The translations under genes were made by a program, and so were the position numbers. A stretch of 30,319 nucleotides of DNA. Source: Priapulus caudatus (taxonomy: Eukaryota > Priapulida > Priapulimorpha > Priapulimorphida > Priapulidae). Shown piece after piece: positions 21,166 to 30,281 of this stretch. The notes below the pieces were generated by a model. The model saw only the letters and a program-made list of their open reading frames with translations. It was not told the origin of the DNA and searched no databases. Position 1 is the stretch's first letter. Every line of letters starts with the position of its first letter. Where the stretch lies: the NCBI RefSeq assembly GCF_000485595.1, contig NW_014577425.1:1-30319 (forward strand). The letters run 5' to 3'.

Positions 21166-21750
21166 TAGATACAATAATGTAACCCAAACCCAAGAGGATA
21201 GGGTTACAAAGTGTCCCTATCCTTTTCTGCGGAGGAATGCCCGAGTGAATCACTCGGGCCGGTTTGCTGGTGCGTTTTCAGATACTAGAACTTCCAAACT
21301 GGGTTTATTCTCAACACGAACCTTTCTTCGCTATCTGGGAACTTACTATGTATCGCAATACTCTGTATTAAACTAATATAACCTGTTACAAAAATTCGAA
21401 GTGACGAGCGGCGAATATACTGAGCGCCATTTCTGTTGACCTGTGACGTACTTCGGTTTGAAGAGTGGATTCACCGACCAATCGGAGGGCGCTCAGTATA
21501 TTCGCCGCTCGTCACTTCGAATTTTTGTAACAGGTTATATTAGTTTAATACAGAGTATTGCGATACATTGTAAGTTCCCGAATAGCGGAGAAAGGTTCGT
21601 GTTTAGAATAAACCCAGTTTGGAAGTTCTAGTATCTGAAAACGCACCAGCAAACCGGCCCGAGTGATTCACTCGGGCATTCCTCCGCAGAAAAGGATAGG
21701 GACACTTTGTAACCCTATCCTCTTGGGTTTGGGTTACATTATTGTATCTA
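21166..21750. mobile_element. 585 bp TIR element, TAGATACAAT termini, 9-bp target duplication
   Basis: Flanked by CGAGTGGCC at 21157-21165 and 21751-21759. The arms, about 250 bp each, are almost identical inverted copies from TAGATACAATAATGTAACCC to GTGACGAGCGGCGAATATAC. A perfect subterminal palindrome GCCCGAGTGAATCACTCGGG occurs in each arm. The centre is a short loop near 21432-21480. Same family as the 29-5675 element and the 22866-22927 fragment. 9-bp duplications suggest a Mutator-like or FB-like mover; there is no transposase. Confidence 0.9.
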
Positions 21751-21771
21751 CGAGTGGCCTAGAGCAGAGGC

Positions 21772-21999
21772 AGATGCGGCTAGCGACAGGGCGTCATCCC
21801 TATGTTTACGCATGCGCGATTAGGGTTAGGGTTAGGGTTAGGGTTAGGATTAGGGTTAGGGTTAGGATTAGGGTTAGGGTAAAATGTAAAATTCATGTTT
21901 ATCACATGTACTTGTACATGGTTTTAGTTCCATAACTCGCCGCTAGGGTGAATCGCGCATCCGTAACATAGGGATGACGCCCTGTCGCTAGCCGCATGT
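21772..21999. mobile_element. 228 bp fold-back element with TTAGGG loop, 9-bp target duplication
   Basis: Flanked by AGCAGAGGC at 21763-21771 and 22000-22008. Arms read ATGCGGCTAGCGACAGGGCG, then TCATCCCTATG, in inverted orientation. The loop carries about 10 TTAGGG/TTAGGA units. Its terminus resembles that of 9201-9760 (ATGCGGCTA). Confidence 0.88.
21820..21880 (+). repeat. Interstitial telomere-like TTAGGG array
   Basis: About ten units of TTAGGG with TTAGGA variants, inside the fold-back element. Confidence 0.9.
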
Positions 22000-22009
22000 A
22001 GCAGAGGCT

Positions 22010-22510
22010 AGTGTCAGTGATTTACTGACTACTTTTTAACGTCAGTAATGACTAATGTGTCATAACTATGTTATAAATTTGACAGTTATTCCCCTGACCT
22101 GTAAAACTCTCCATCAAATCCGTCAACTAACTATTTGCTATTATCAGCTGCGCATATATAATTTCCTTTATTTACTTCAGTTTCGTCAAAGCATTTCGCA
22201 AACAAATCGCCGACATGAAAATCTTTAATTCACGGTCTACTCACTAGGTGCGTCCTGGTCTCATTTTTTCTAATTTTTCTAACAATTTTGTTATCTTATA
22301 ATCGTCTGATAATTCCTTTATTAAAGGGTTTGCTGGTTTAAATGTAGAAATATATCTCAGAGTTTTAATAAGCATTACAAAATTAGTGTGAGTAGCAAAA
22401 TAGTCAACCGCATTCTAATAATTTTCCGCATTTTCTTGTTTCCGGGATAAACAAGTGAGCACAGCATTGGCGCTAGCTTTTAAAATTGATATTTATAAAT
22501 AGTGCTTGTA
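22010..22510. other. Upstream region of SPC24
   Basis: AT-rich, no gene recognised. Expected promoter region of SPC24. Confidence 0.3.
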
Positions 22511-22516
22511 AGTTTG

Positions 22517-22525
22517 TATATAAAG
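22517..22525 (+). promoter_or_regulatory. Possible TATA box upstream of SPC24
   Basis: TATATAAAG lies 32 bp upstream of the SPC24 start codon. If used, the 5' leader would be only about 5-15 nt, which is short. It may be chance in an AT-rich stretch. Confidence 0.25.
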
Positions 22526-22556
22526 GCAGGGTTATCTGAACATTTAAATTAATCAA

Positions 22557-25081
22557 ATGGCATCTGAGAATCAGTCGCATTTGAATGATCTTATACAGGA
22601 AGTCACAACTCTCTTAACAGATTGCAAGGAAGAGGGCGAGGTAGGCCTAGGCTAGTGTACTGTACTGCCACTGGGTAGATTTTCGCGCCAATACTAGCGG
22701 CGTACGGGCCGCATTCGCAGCGCATGCATTTTGCATGCGATCTCACGAAATTTCAATGAACCCCGTTCTGTCCCAATATAACCCTCACCAAAATATAAAA
22801 AAGGTGAAATATGGGACAGAATTATTCGGTCTAGGTAGGCCTATGCTATAGTATAATATATGCAATGTATTAAACCCAACAAGAGTAGGGTTGGTCTACT
22901 ACTTTGTTGGGTTACATTATTGTATCCAGAGAGACATGATACAAGATTGTGTGGCACAGCTTTGCTGTTGATCCTAAGCGCTGCGCGCGGATGAGACGCG
23001 CAGTTCCGCAGGATATGCGCACGCGACCGCGGGGATGTTCAAGTATGAAGCGCTGTCCGCAGTGGAGACGTGCGCCAAATTCGAGGCCCGGCGCACATCT
23101 CCACAGCGGTCAGCGGATGGTCTGTAATTTGAGATAACAATGAAGACTTTGTTCTAAATAAGAACTATCGGCGGCTAAATAAGAGCAATATACAGACCTT
23201 TGAATTTTTTGACTAGTCAGTCAAAGGGCTTGTTGGGGGTCCATTATGCAGAGCTTTCAATTGAAATTGCCCATGAAATTGTCAAGTGGAATTGTGTTTT
23301 TCGGAACCCCAAAGAAAATGTCTCCCTCTTACATGCACCCCTCCCTGATCAATCACGCATTCAGGCGTCAGCAATAACAGAGATGAAATTGTGTCGAGTT
23401 TGTGGCTCTTGACGCACGTGCATTGACGTACAAGACTGTTGGAAGCACTGGCACTTGGAACGTCTCAATAAAAATAAATATTCATACAATTTTTCACTTG
23501 TGTTCATGCTCTAACTCATCCTAATCTTATACCTTTTCATTATCTAGCATGTTTACATTGCCATTTCCCAGCATGCCTAACTTCCCAACTCAACTGGCCA
23601 TGTGAAATCATAAACAATGTGTTGTAATTACAGATGATTTTGGATCGCAAAGCAACCTGGGAAGAAGAAGATACAAGGTACAGGAAAATGCAGGAAGATA
23701 TAAAGATTGAAATAGAGCGTAAGCAAAACGTAATGCTTTGTGTTGTGTGGTAGTGTTCACAATAGTAGCTCTTGATAGTAGTAATGATACGATAATAGCA
23801 GACTCGGTTCTCCATATCAGTAATCTTCAAAGAAGCATATTTTAAAATTTATCTAAAACTAATGGCATTTACAGTGATCTTTTTTAATTTACAATTGTTA
23901 TTTTGTATTATAGATCATAGAAATCCTGTATATATGTAGTATTTGTATACTATATCTGTGTGCATAAACTTGTGTATTGAATTTGTCTCATATATCTATT
24001 GCAGGTCTCCTGTCCGTTAACAATAATTGGAATGAAAAAATATCGGGCGATGCCAACCCCGATAAAATAGATGACTCAACACTGCAGGAAGAATTAAAAC
24101 ATGTGCAGGAGGATAAAAAAGTTGCTAGCAAGAAATTCCAATATCCTTTTCAACATTTAATTAAAATCTGGTGGAAATGCAAAAGAATATTTGCTGTTGT
24201 GTTTACCCTACTGCTGAAATGCTGGGTTGAGTTATCTTAAACTACAAAATCGTTATTCAATATTATTAGTTGCGTTTCCGGTCTCTATAAACGTATATGC
24301 ACTTGGAATTATTTATGTTACTTAATCAAGCTTACAGATGTCAGTTCGTCATTGAAGCAGGCACAGGAAGAATTGGAGCACATCAGGATAGAGACAGAAA
24401 AGATAAAATCCCAGATTAGGGATGATATTCCGACAATAGTGTGAGTGCATCAACTAGGTTTTATTTAGTGTATTTTATAATGATTAATATGATTAATAAA
24501 TATCACTTAATTTAACCTAAAGTAATTCCTAACGCAGGATAATTGTGTTTTTTAACAAAGGTTTAAGTAGATGGCATAATGTGTAACTGTTATGCATTCT
24601 TTATTTTAGAGGCAAGATGAAGTTGTACGAGTTAATGACTCAGGTGAAATGGACAACATCTGATACGACCGACACAACGAAAGGCTGTATCCTTACACAG
24701 GTTAAATATTTTGTTAGAAATGTCTCAAGTATTGAAATTATAAGAATAGGTGTTGATGCCAGCCCTCCTCTCAATAGTAAAAGCTGCAAAGTAGAATCTG
24801 AGTTGCCAGTTTCCTTGAAAAGATGATTCCAGATCTTTTAGGATAAGACTGGATTGTATATTATTATTATTATTATTATTATTGTATATTATTACTGTTC
24901 CATATCTATTAGGATGGTATGTATACATTTACCTTGGTAACCTTGACATTATATTTCTTGACTAGACTTTCCAGATGTCACTGAGAAGGGTGATATCAAA
25001 CCATTCAGTCTTGACACAAAACAGAACTCTCAGTTCTTTATCTCAAATCACATATGGGATCTGATGACACCCAACTGGTAG
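22557..25081 (+). CDS. SPC24: SPC24 homologue, NDC80 kinetochore complex subunit (six coding exons)
   Basis: Spc24 pairs with Spc25 to form the inner end of the NDC80 complex, which links kinetochore to spindle microtubules. I assembled the exons by hand: 22557-22640, 23634-23718, 24005-24140, 24336-24440, 24610-24686, 24975-25081. Phases agree throughout and give 594 nt, 197 aa, the length I recall for human SPC24. Residues 1 to about 135 are charged and heptad-like (coiled coil). Residues 138-197 match the C-terminal RWD globular domain: KLYELMTQVKW is like the human LYHQVSKIEW region, KG at 161-162 is conserved, then PFSLD, and the end FFISNHIWDLMTPNW resembles human KFISDYLWSLVDTEW. The start ATG opens MASENQ. 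Introns 1, 2 and 4 are GT-AG; introns 3 and 5 look U12-type. The last acceptor has an in-frame alternative 9 nt upstream. Intron 1 holds transposon fragments. Recognition is from the C-terminal domain plus length; the N-terminal coiled coil alone would not identify it. Confidence 0.92.
22681..22833. mobile_element. Solo right arm of the TAGACCG TIR family, in SPC24 intron 1
   Basis: TTTCGCGCCAATACTAGCGG through CAGAATTATTCGGTCTA closely matches the right arm of the 27319-28017 element. The partner arm is missing. Confidence 0.85.
22866..22927. mobile_element. Terminal fragment of the TAGATACAAT family, in SPC24 intron 1
   Basis: AACCCAACAAGAGTAGGGTT and GTTGGGTTACATTATTGTAT match the ends of the 29-5675 and 21166-21750 elements. 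It looks like a collapsed copy with the interior lost. Confidence 0.7.
22975..23110. repeat. GC-rich inverted repeats in SPC24 intron 1
   Basis: GTGGAGACGTGCGCC (23062-23076) pairs with GGCGCACATCTCCAC (23090-23104), with CGCTGT/ACAGCG outside. The region is much richer in GC than the AT-rich intron around it. Possibly another small fold-back insert. Confidence 0.55.
24141..24335 (+). other. SPC24 intron 3, predicted U12-type AT-AC intron
   Basis: The intron starts with ATATCCTTTT, a perfect match to the minor-spliceosome 5' splice site, and ends CTTAC|AG. TTACTTAAT at 24318-24326 fits the U12 branch consensus TTCCTTRAY at 8 of 9 positions, with the branch A 10 nt before the end. Splicing TTC CA to A GAT GTC keeps the frame and the coiled coil. 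The GT sites I checked nearby do not give a frame that continues into the next exon; a GC donor at CTA|GCAAGA (24127) would also be in frame but is a poorer match. Confidence 0.82.
24687..24974 (+). other. SPC24 intron 5, predicted U12-type GT-AG intron with tandem acceptors
   Basis: The donor GTATCCTTAC matches the U12 GT-type consensus closely. TTTCTTGAC at 24954-24962 is a good U12 branch site 13 nt upstream of the acceptor CCAG (24971-24974). A second acceptor, CTAG ending at 24965, would add three residues (FPD) in frame and could use the branch-like AACCTTGAC at 24939-24947. The downstream acceptor gives 197 aa and the same spacing between KG and the SLD motif as in the human protein, so I prefer it. 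Confidence 0.72.
24861..24883. repeat. (ATT)n microsatellite in SPC24 intron 5
   Basis: Seven to eight TTA units. Confidence 0.9.
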
Positions 25082-25160
25082 AGGATTTTCTGCACTGTGT
25101 GGATGTACAATTATATATTCTTCGTGTTAAGACATCCGACATTTACAGTTATTAAATGGG

Positions 25161-25166
25161 AATAAA
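25161..25166 (+). promoter_or_regulatory. AATAAA polyadenylation signal candidate (proximal, SPC24)
   Basis: Canonical hexamer about 80 nt after the SPC24 stop codon. It gives a short 3' UTR. Confidence 0.45.
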
Positions 25167-25357
25167 TAGTGTTGCTCATTTTTTTAAACCATGTAATATT
25201 TTCTAGGCTTCCATATAACAAATGTATAAGTACAGAATGTAACCAGCTATAAAGAATCAATGTGCTCGTACTAAAAACTGTAACTTAATTATTTGCATGT
25301 TGCAAAACAAAAACAGCAAACTGCATTGGATCTGCATATCTTTTTATAAATTTCTTC

Positions 25358-25363
25358 AATAAA
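25358..25363 (+). promoter_or_regulatory. AATAAA polyadenylation signal candidate (distal, SPC24)
   Basis: A second canonical hexamer about 277 nt after the SPC24 stop, just before the 3' end of the convergent minus-strand gene. The two transcripts would nearly meet here. Confidence 0.4.
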
Positions 25364-25408
25364 AGAAATCTGAAATCTGTTTACAACTACTTGTTTGCGT
25401 GTCGTGTG

Positions 25409-26482
25409 TTACTGTCCGTTCGTGGCTCTGGCAGCGTCTAACTTTGCTTTGCACTTCTCACAAGTCTGCTCCAGTCGGCTAGCAATCTCCTGCGTGTGTG
25501 GATTGAATTGTGTCACTAGGTCGACATGTAGCATATGACATCTCACTGAAAAATCAAGGTTCCAGAAATTGATGGCTTTATAAAGACAGTCTCCCTGGTT
25601 AGAAGTTATGCTAGGACAAGTTATCCACAATGAGGAGCTTGCAAGCTCATGTTGACATATCTGTTACAAATGTACTGTCTTTAAATTAATAAATTTATAA
25701 ATAAGGACATCTAAGGGGATATTACCACTGACTGCAAGTATCACATGCCTGACTCTTACTCAACCCTAACTCTTATAGAAACTAATACAAATGCATTGGA
25801 GGTTAAATGTAGCACAATTGACTATTGTGTCCAAGGCACTATAGACACATAAATTCCCGTGTAAAAAAAATTGTGACAATGAAAAACAAAACAAAAAAGA
25901 AATAGTGCTTTCTAATACATTCTGGCCACATAATGTGAGTTGAAAGCTTTGTGAATGTATCTTTCTACGTGTTCATGCATAATGTAACCTGGCTCATTGA
26001 AAAAACAGTACCATGATCACATGTGCATTAATGCTAAGTCATGCATGCCTCCAGAGCCTTGGCTAGAGGAGGGTGCACAGGGGGCCATCTCCCTCTAGGA
26101 CTTAGCAGCCCCAACGGCGGACTGCCGACAGTCAACTACCTAGATTGCACGTGGCTTTGCCCTTCTAGGCAAAATTAGTAAGCTATGGCCCTGGTCTTAC
26201 ACTTGCAAATCCTGTACTTGGATAGGGTCTATTTGCTAGAATATTTCACTGCGTGTTCTGAGCAATAACGTATAATACCATTGGTCTTAATGATTTGGTC
26301 TTTCATCTCATCCAATTTCGCATTCAGATCATCAAATTTTGATATCTTGTCGTGATAATATGAGATTTCTTCATTCCCAGTTTCCATTTCGTTAGAGATC
26401 TTGATCTGATTGATCTGATTGACCCAAGTTGATCCAGGTATCAATCCAGTTGGTATCATCCAATGTAATTTACAATTTGGCT
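25409..26482 (-). CDS. Unidentified coiled-coil protein, last two exons (5' part not found)
   Basis: I do not recognise this protein. The last exon, 25660-25409, follows a good acceptor (TTTGTAACAG) and encodes 83 residues from ICQHELASSS to KLDAARATNGQ, then TAA. The exon before it starts at 26482 after TTATTGTTGCAG and carries EPNCKLHWMIPTGLIPGSTW followed by a charged, heptad-like stretch (NEMETGNEEISYYHDKISK onwards). Joining it at 26250 with the weak donor GCA|GTGAAA keeps phase 0 and avoids the stop that otherwise follows seven codons later. The combined C-terminal piece is about 160 aa. It contains several Cys (including CEKCK near the end), no signal peptide or membrane helix. The gene converges tail to tail with SPC24, 327 bp between stop codons. 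Upstream exons should lie beyond 26485, perhaps past the transposons at 26767-28017. The weak donor is the soft point: the two exons could also be alternative 3' ends. Confidence 0.6.
25700..26230. other. Intron of the unidentified minus-strand gene
   Basis: AT-rich with one G/C-rich patch (26060-26160). No extra exon was recognised. Confidence 0.35.
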
Positions 26483-26527
26483 CTGCAACAATAATAAACT
26501 TATTTTTAAATACATAGCATAATATAT

Positions 26528-26550
26528 AATAATAATAATAATAATAATAT
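26528..26550. repeat. (AAT)n microsatellite
   Basis: About eight AAT units just upstream (minus strand) of the 26482 acceptor. Confidence 0.9.
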
Positions 26551-26766
26551 ACCACAACGTCCTATGTTATGGCTTAATATTTTACAAAATCGTGTCATAG
26601 CTAGAAAAATGGTTTAGCATAACATGTGTCACCCTCCTCTAGTACAGTACAATGTAACTGTAGTATTCGTTCTATTTACACGATAGTCAGTATAGTACCC
26701 GTATGATATTCGAACTTCCCTAAGTAAATACTTAACTCCATTCTATAATAAAGACTATATGCCAAC

Positions 26767-27217
26767 CAGGGGTGTGTACAGGATTTGTACCAGGGGGGGG
26801 GGGTCTAACCGTAACCCAAACTTGCGAGCACCAATTTTTAAAATTAGACCCCCTCAGATGCGTTTTCCTCGCATCTGACACCACAATAACTTCATCTCGA
26901 TATGTGCATCAATGCCATTTTTTGTCTGGTGCATTAACATCTTTACTTAGACAATTTTATTATTTTAAAAGAAAAATTCAAACGTCAACATGACCTATTC
27001 ATACAAATTAGAAAAATTCTGCGTGGCCTCTTGAGAATAAACCGTTTTACAATGTCTTCAACGTTGATGTTTACTCTTCTGTATGTATTGAGTAACACTA
27101 GGGCACTCAGGCGTTCCTCTCTCATTCATATTGGAAAAAAATATATGGGCATTCTGCGCAAGCAGGGGGGAAGTCCGGACCCCCTGGACCCCCCCTGTAG
27201 TACTGTACACGCCCCTG
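26767..27217. mobile_element. 451 bp TIR element, CAGGGG ends
   Basis: Ends CAGGGGTGTGTACAG and CTGTACACGCCCCTG, followed inward by G-runs and C-runs. GCCAAC flanks both sides (26761-26766, 27218-27223), a 6-bp direct repeat. CAGGGG ends are common in animal hAT-type and other small DNA transposons; the superfamily is not certain. No transposase. Confidence 0.7.
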
Positions 27218-27318
27218 GCCAACGCATCCTAGCATAAAGATAGATTAGTCTGAACACGAGCTTAGAGCTAGCGTACCGCCAAAGTCAATGAGTGGCAGAG
27301 TGCCTGCACAGTGCATTA

Positions 27319-28017
27319 TAGACCGAATAATTCTGTCCCATATAACCTTTTTTATATTTTGGTGAGGATTATTGGGACAGAACGGGGCTCATTGAAATTT
27401 CGTGAGATCGCATGCAAAATGCATGCGCTGCTAATGCGGCCCGTACGTCGCTATTGGCGTGGAAAAAAAAACCTACCGTTCCCTTCTACACGGCTTTACC
27501 TTGCTACTGATATGTGTATACATTCAATTCAATCGTTATTCACTTCTTAAAAGATGGTTTATCAGAAACCCCGCTTCATTTAACTTTAGTAAATTCTGTT
27601 CGCCATTTACAAACAATCAGACCAATCAGAGCGAGTCTATCAGGCCTCCTGCAGCGCCACAGATACAAGCGAGAACCAGGGGCTATTGTAAGACTCGCTC
27701 TGATTGGTCTGATTGTTTGTAAATAGCGAACGTAATTTACTAAAGTTAAATGAAGCCGGGTTTCTGAAAAACAATCTTTTAAGAAGTGAATAACGATTGA
27801 AGTGAATGTATACACATATCAGTAGCAAGGTAAAGCCATGTAGAAGGGAACGGTAGGTTTTTTTTCGCGCCAATAGCGGCGTACGGGCCGCATTAGCAGC
27901 GCATGCATTTTGCATGCGATCTCACGAAATTTCAATGCACCCCGTTCTGTCCCAATAACCCTCACCAAATTATTAAAAAAAGGTTATATGCCATATGGGA
28001 CAGAATTATTCGGTCTA
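27319..28017. mobile_element. 699 bp TIR element, TAGACCG termini, 9-bp target duplication
   Basis: Flanked by AGTGCATTA at 27310-27318 and 28018-28026. Arms of over 300 bp run from TAGACCGAATAATTCTGTCC through GCATGCAAAATGCATGCG to AATCAGACCAATCAGAGCGA. The open frames on both strands are mirror images of each other and are not genes. A solo arm lies in SPC24 intron 1. Confidence 0.92.
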
Positions 28018-28029
28018 AGTGCATTACTG

Positions 28030-29380
28030 GCATTACTGAATAGTGAATACTGTTTATTTACAGCTGTAAACAGTTAAATATTTGGCAACTACTTGTACGT
28101 TTGGGATTTAGGCTATAGTATGCCTAACTACCATATTCGAACTTACATCGTAATTAAATTATCGTCAAATACACTGATGAGTGATGTGATAATTAATATT
28201 AATTATACAGTGCTTCTATTTTTGTCCCTTGTCGTCTGCAGTGCTGAGTGTCGGTGGAAATGTTTGTTGTCCAGTTGCAGCGCCATCTGTTGTCGAACAA
28301 TGACATTAGATTATGTTCGTTTATGTTTCGTCGTGTTCGAGCTCCCGTCGTTCCAAAATGGGAGCTGCGCAGTTTCCAAAATGGTGTGCCGATGATTGAT
28401 GCCATTTTTGTTGTGGCATCAATCATTGCTCTCGTCTTGCAGGCCATGCGCCAAAATGGAGCCTGCACTTCAGTCTATGAACTTTGTTCGTTCTCCATTT
28501 TTGATCTTGCGTTTTCAGGTAGCACCACAATGTCCCCATAGCCTGCTTGTGTGCGTGTTCCGATGAGTAAAATGCACTCGTCAATTTCACCAGAAATCAC
28601 AGACTTATTCATCGGCATTTTCTTTCCAGGTCATGATAAATGTAGATTGAAAATCTCTATCTGTTACGTCTAGTAATAGCAGTAGTCATGCTGGACCTAC
28701 GCCAGCAGTAGCCATGAAGAAACAAATGAACATTAAACTGGCTCGCACTTACAGTCATTAATATGCACAAATGTTTTTAAAAAATTGCCGAATTTTTATT
28801 CAGCCTGACAGAGCGCCGACCGCCACCACGGCTACGCCCATGCAGACGTCTATTAAATCATCGATAAGATATATACTTAAGAACTGAATTTCATGAGCTA
28901 AAAATTATTATTTCGACTGTTTTCTGCCGAGTGGCAGTATTAAAGCTAGATAGCCATGTACTTCAGCTCTGTTCCATGCATGGTTCCATGAGAGTTTTGT
29001 CATAATGTTGACCGGCGATATTATCGCCAGTGTACTCGCGGACAGCCCCGGACAGCATATTCGTGCATGGAAAATAGTCGCACAGCCGAATAGGAACCAT
29101 AGTTTAAGAGAATTCTTTTTAATTTACTATAGTAACCATCCACTCATCTCCGTGTGCATGCGTACACACGATAGCCAGCCTAAATAATAAATAATGCAAT
29201 TACAAAACATCGCATCAGCTTTAGTGTCCGAGCTACGGACTCTCCGATTTGTCGTCAGCGGACGACGCGTCACATCCTCTAACCTAACAAGGACAATGTT
29301 AACATGTGTCAACATTGACTAACAATATTGTTAGTCTATGGTTGTGTAGTCTTGTTTTACTAACCTTTTTTACCGTTTAT
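28030..29380. other. Intergenic region, no gene recognised
   Basis: 28350-28465 has three CCAAAATGG motifs and the hairpin GATTGATGCCA/TGGCATCAATC. 29014-29028 is GGCGATATTATCGCC. A promoter or 5' exon of the minus-strand gene could be here, but I cannot define it. Confidence 0.3.
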
Positions 29381-29382
29381 AG

Positions 29383-29451
29383 TATCAAGAGCGTATAAAG
29401 AAGGAAAATAGGAATAAAGGAATAAGAAACCTTCTTAATACGCTCTTGATA
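29383..29451. repeat. Hairpin, 22-nt arms
   Basis: TATCAAGAGCGTATAAAGAA(GG) at 29383-29404 pairs with its complement at 29430-29451, leaving a 25-nt A/G-rich loop. Too short for a TIR element with recognisable duplication; function unknown. Confidence 0.75.
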
Positions 29452-29499
29452 GTATATCACTACTTATGAAAAGCTCCATTTGAACGTAAGAACCTCACA

Positions 29500-29585
29500 C
29501 GCGCCCGTGAACGTACGTGCTCGCACGTTCCCAAGCGCGCGCGCACGCGTGTTCGTTCACACGTACGCACCCATGCACGTACTAT
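29500..29585. repeat. CG/TG-rich alternating tract
   Basis: ACGTACGTGCTCGCACGTTC, then GCGCGCGCGCACGCGTG and CACACGTACGCACCCATGCA. It resembles the tract at 4020-4490 in composition and words. Confidence 0.7.
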
Positions 29586-29599
29586 ACGCTCGCGGACAT

Positions 29600-30220
29600 A
29601 TGCTTGAATATATTACGCTAGATTTATATAGGTTCTTATGAAGGGCCAAACAAAAATCTCACGGTTTATGTGCTACTAATAAGCACCTTAAACATAAACT
29701 CAGGCATATAAACTCTATAAATAATTAGGTCATACCGGCGACATGCAAATCCCAATGGGCAGATTGAATGCTAAGTCAATTAAAATTCAGGCCCTATTCA
29801 TTTTATCAGAATTGAATAAAAACAATCTGCTTTATTCACTCGGGATTTTATGATGCTCACTTTTAAATTTACCGAGCTGCAAATGTCTAGTGGACACGAT
29901 CATATCCCTGCAAATTTAATGCAAGAAAATTACCGCGAATGTTAAATTTATTTGTATGCATCTACAGACACGAATGTGTTTGTCGCCTGAACCCCGCTGA
30001 TGGGTAAACCATGCATAACGCGGACACATGTAAAATTGCAAGTCATTTCCGTGCTGATTGGAGCTTTAGTGCTATTTTGTCGCCAAATCCTTCGCACGTT
30101 TTAGTTTGTTCCTCGCCATGGCAACGTACAGCTAATGACGGAATTGTCGTCACCGTATCTCATTACATAGAGGCATTGCCCTTGTAGTACATCATGCTTC
30201 CGTAGTTCCTTCCCACTTTC
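29600..30220. other. Intergenic sequence, no feature recognised
   Basis: AT-rich with no open frame or repeat that I can support. Confidence 0.35.
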
Positions 30221-30221
30221 C

Positions 30222-30224
<3 letters not shown>

Positions 30225-30277
<53 letters not shown>
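30225..30277. repeat. (CT)n microsatellite
   Basis: About 26 CT units, followed by CCAT and GT repeats to the window end. Confidence 0.95.

Positions 30278-30281
<4 letters not shown>

Noticed and set aside
21820-21880. A chromosome end
   Set aside because: The TTAGGG array is short, degenerate, enclosed by inverted arms and target duplications, and followed by ordinary genes.
23977-24240. An 87-codon frame reading through SPC24 exon 3 into the intron
   Set aside because: Only 24005-24140 fits the spliced product. The continuation (FQHLIKIWWKCK) is intron.
24617-24826. A 69-codon frame starting inside SPC24 exon 5
   Set aside because: It runs past a strong U12-type donor into the intron. 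Only the first part is coding.
27311-27915. Several open frames that look alike on both strands
   Set aside because: They are mirror copies caused by the inverted arms of one transposon.
28093-28541. Open frames of 97-100 codons
   Set aside because: No domain, codon bias or splice support, and overlapping frames are open on both strands around a small inverted repeat.
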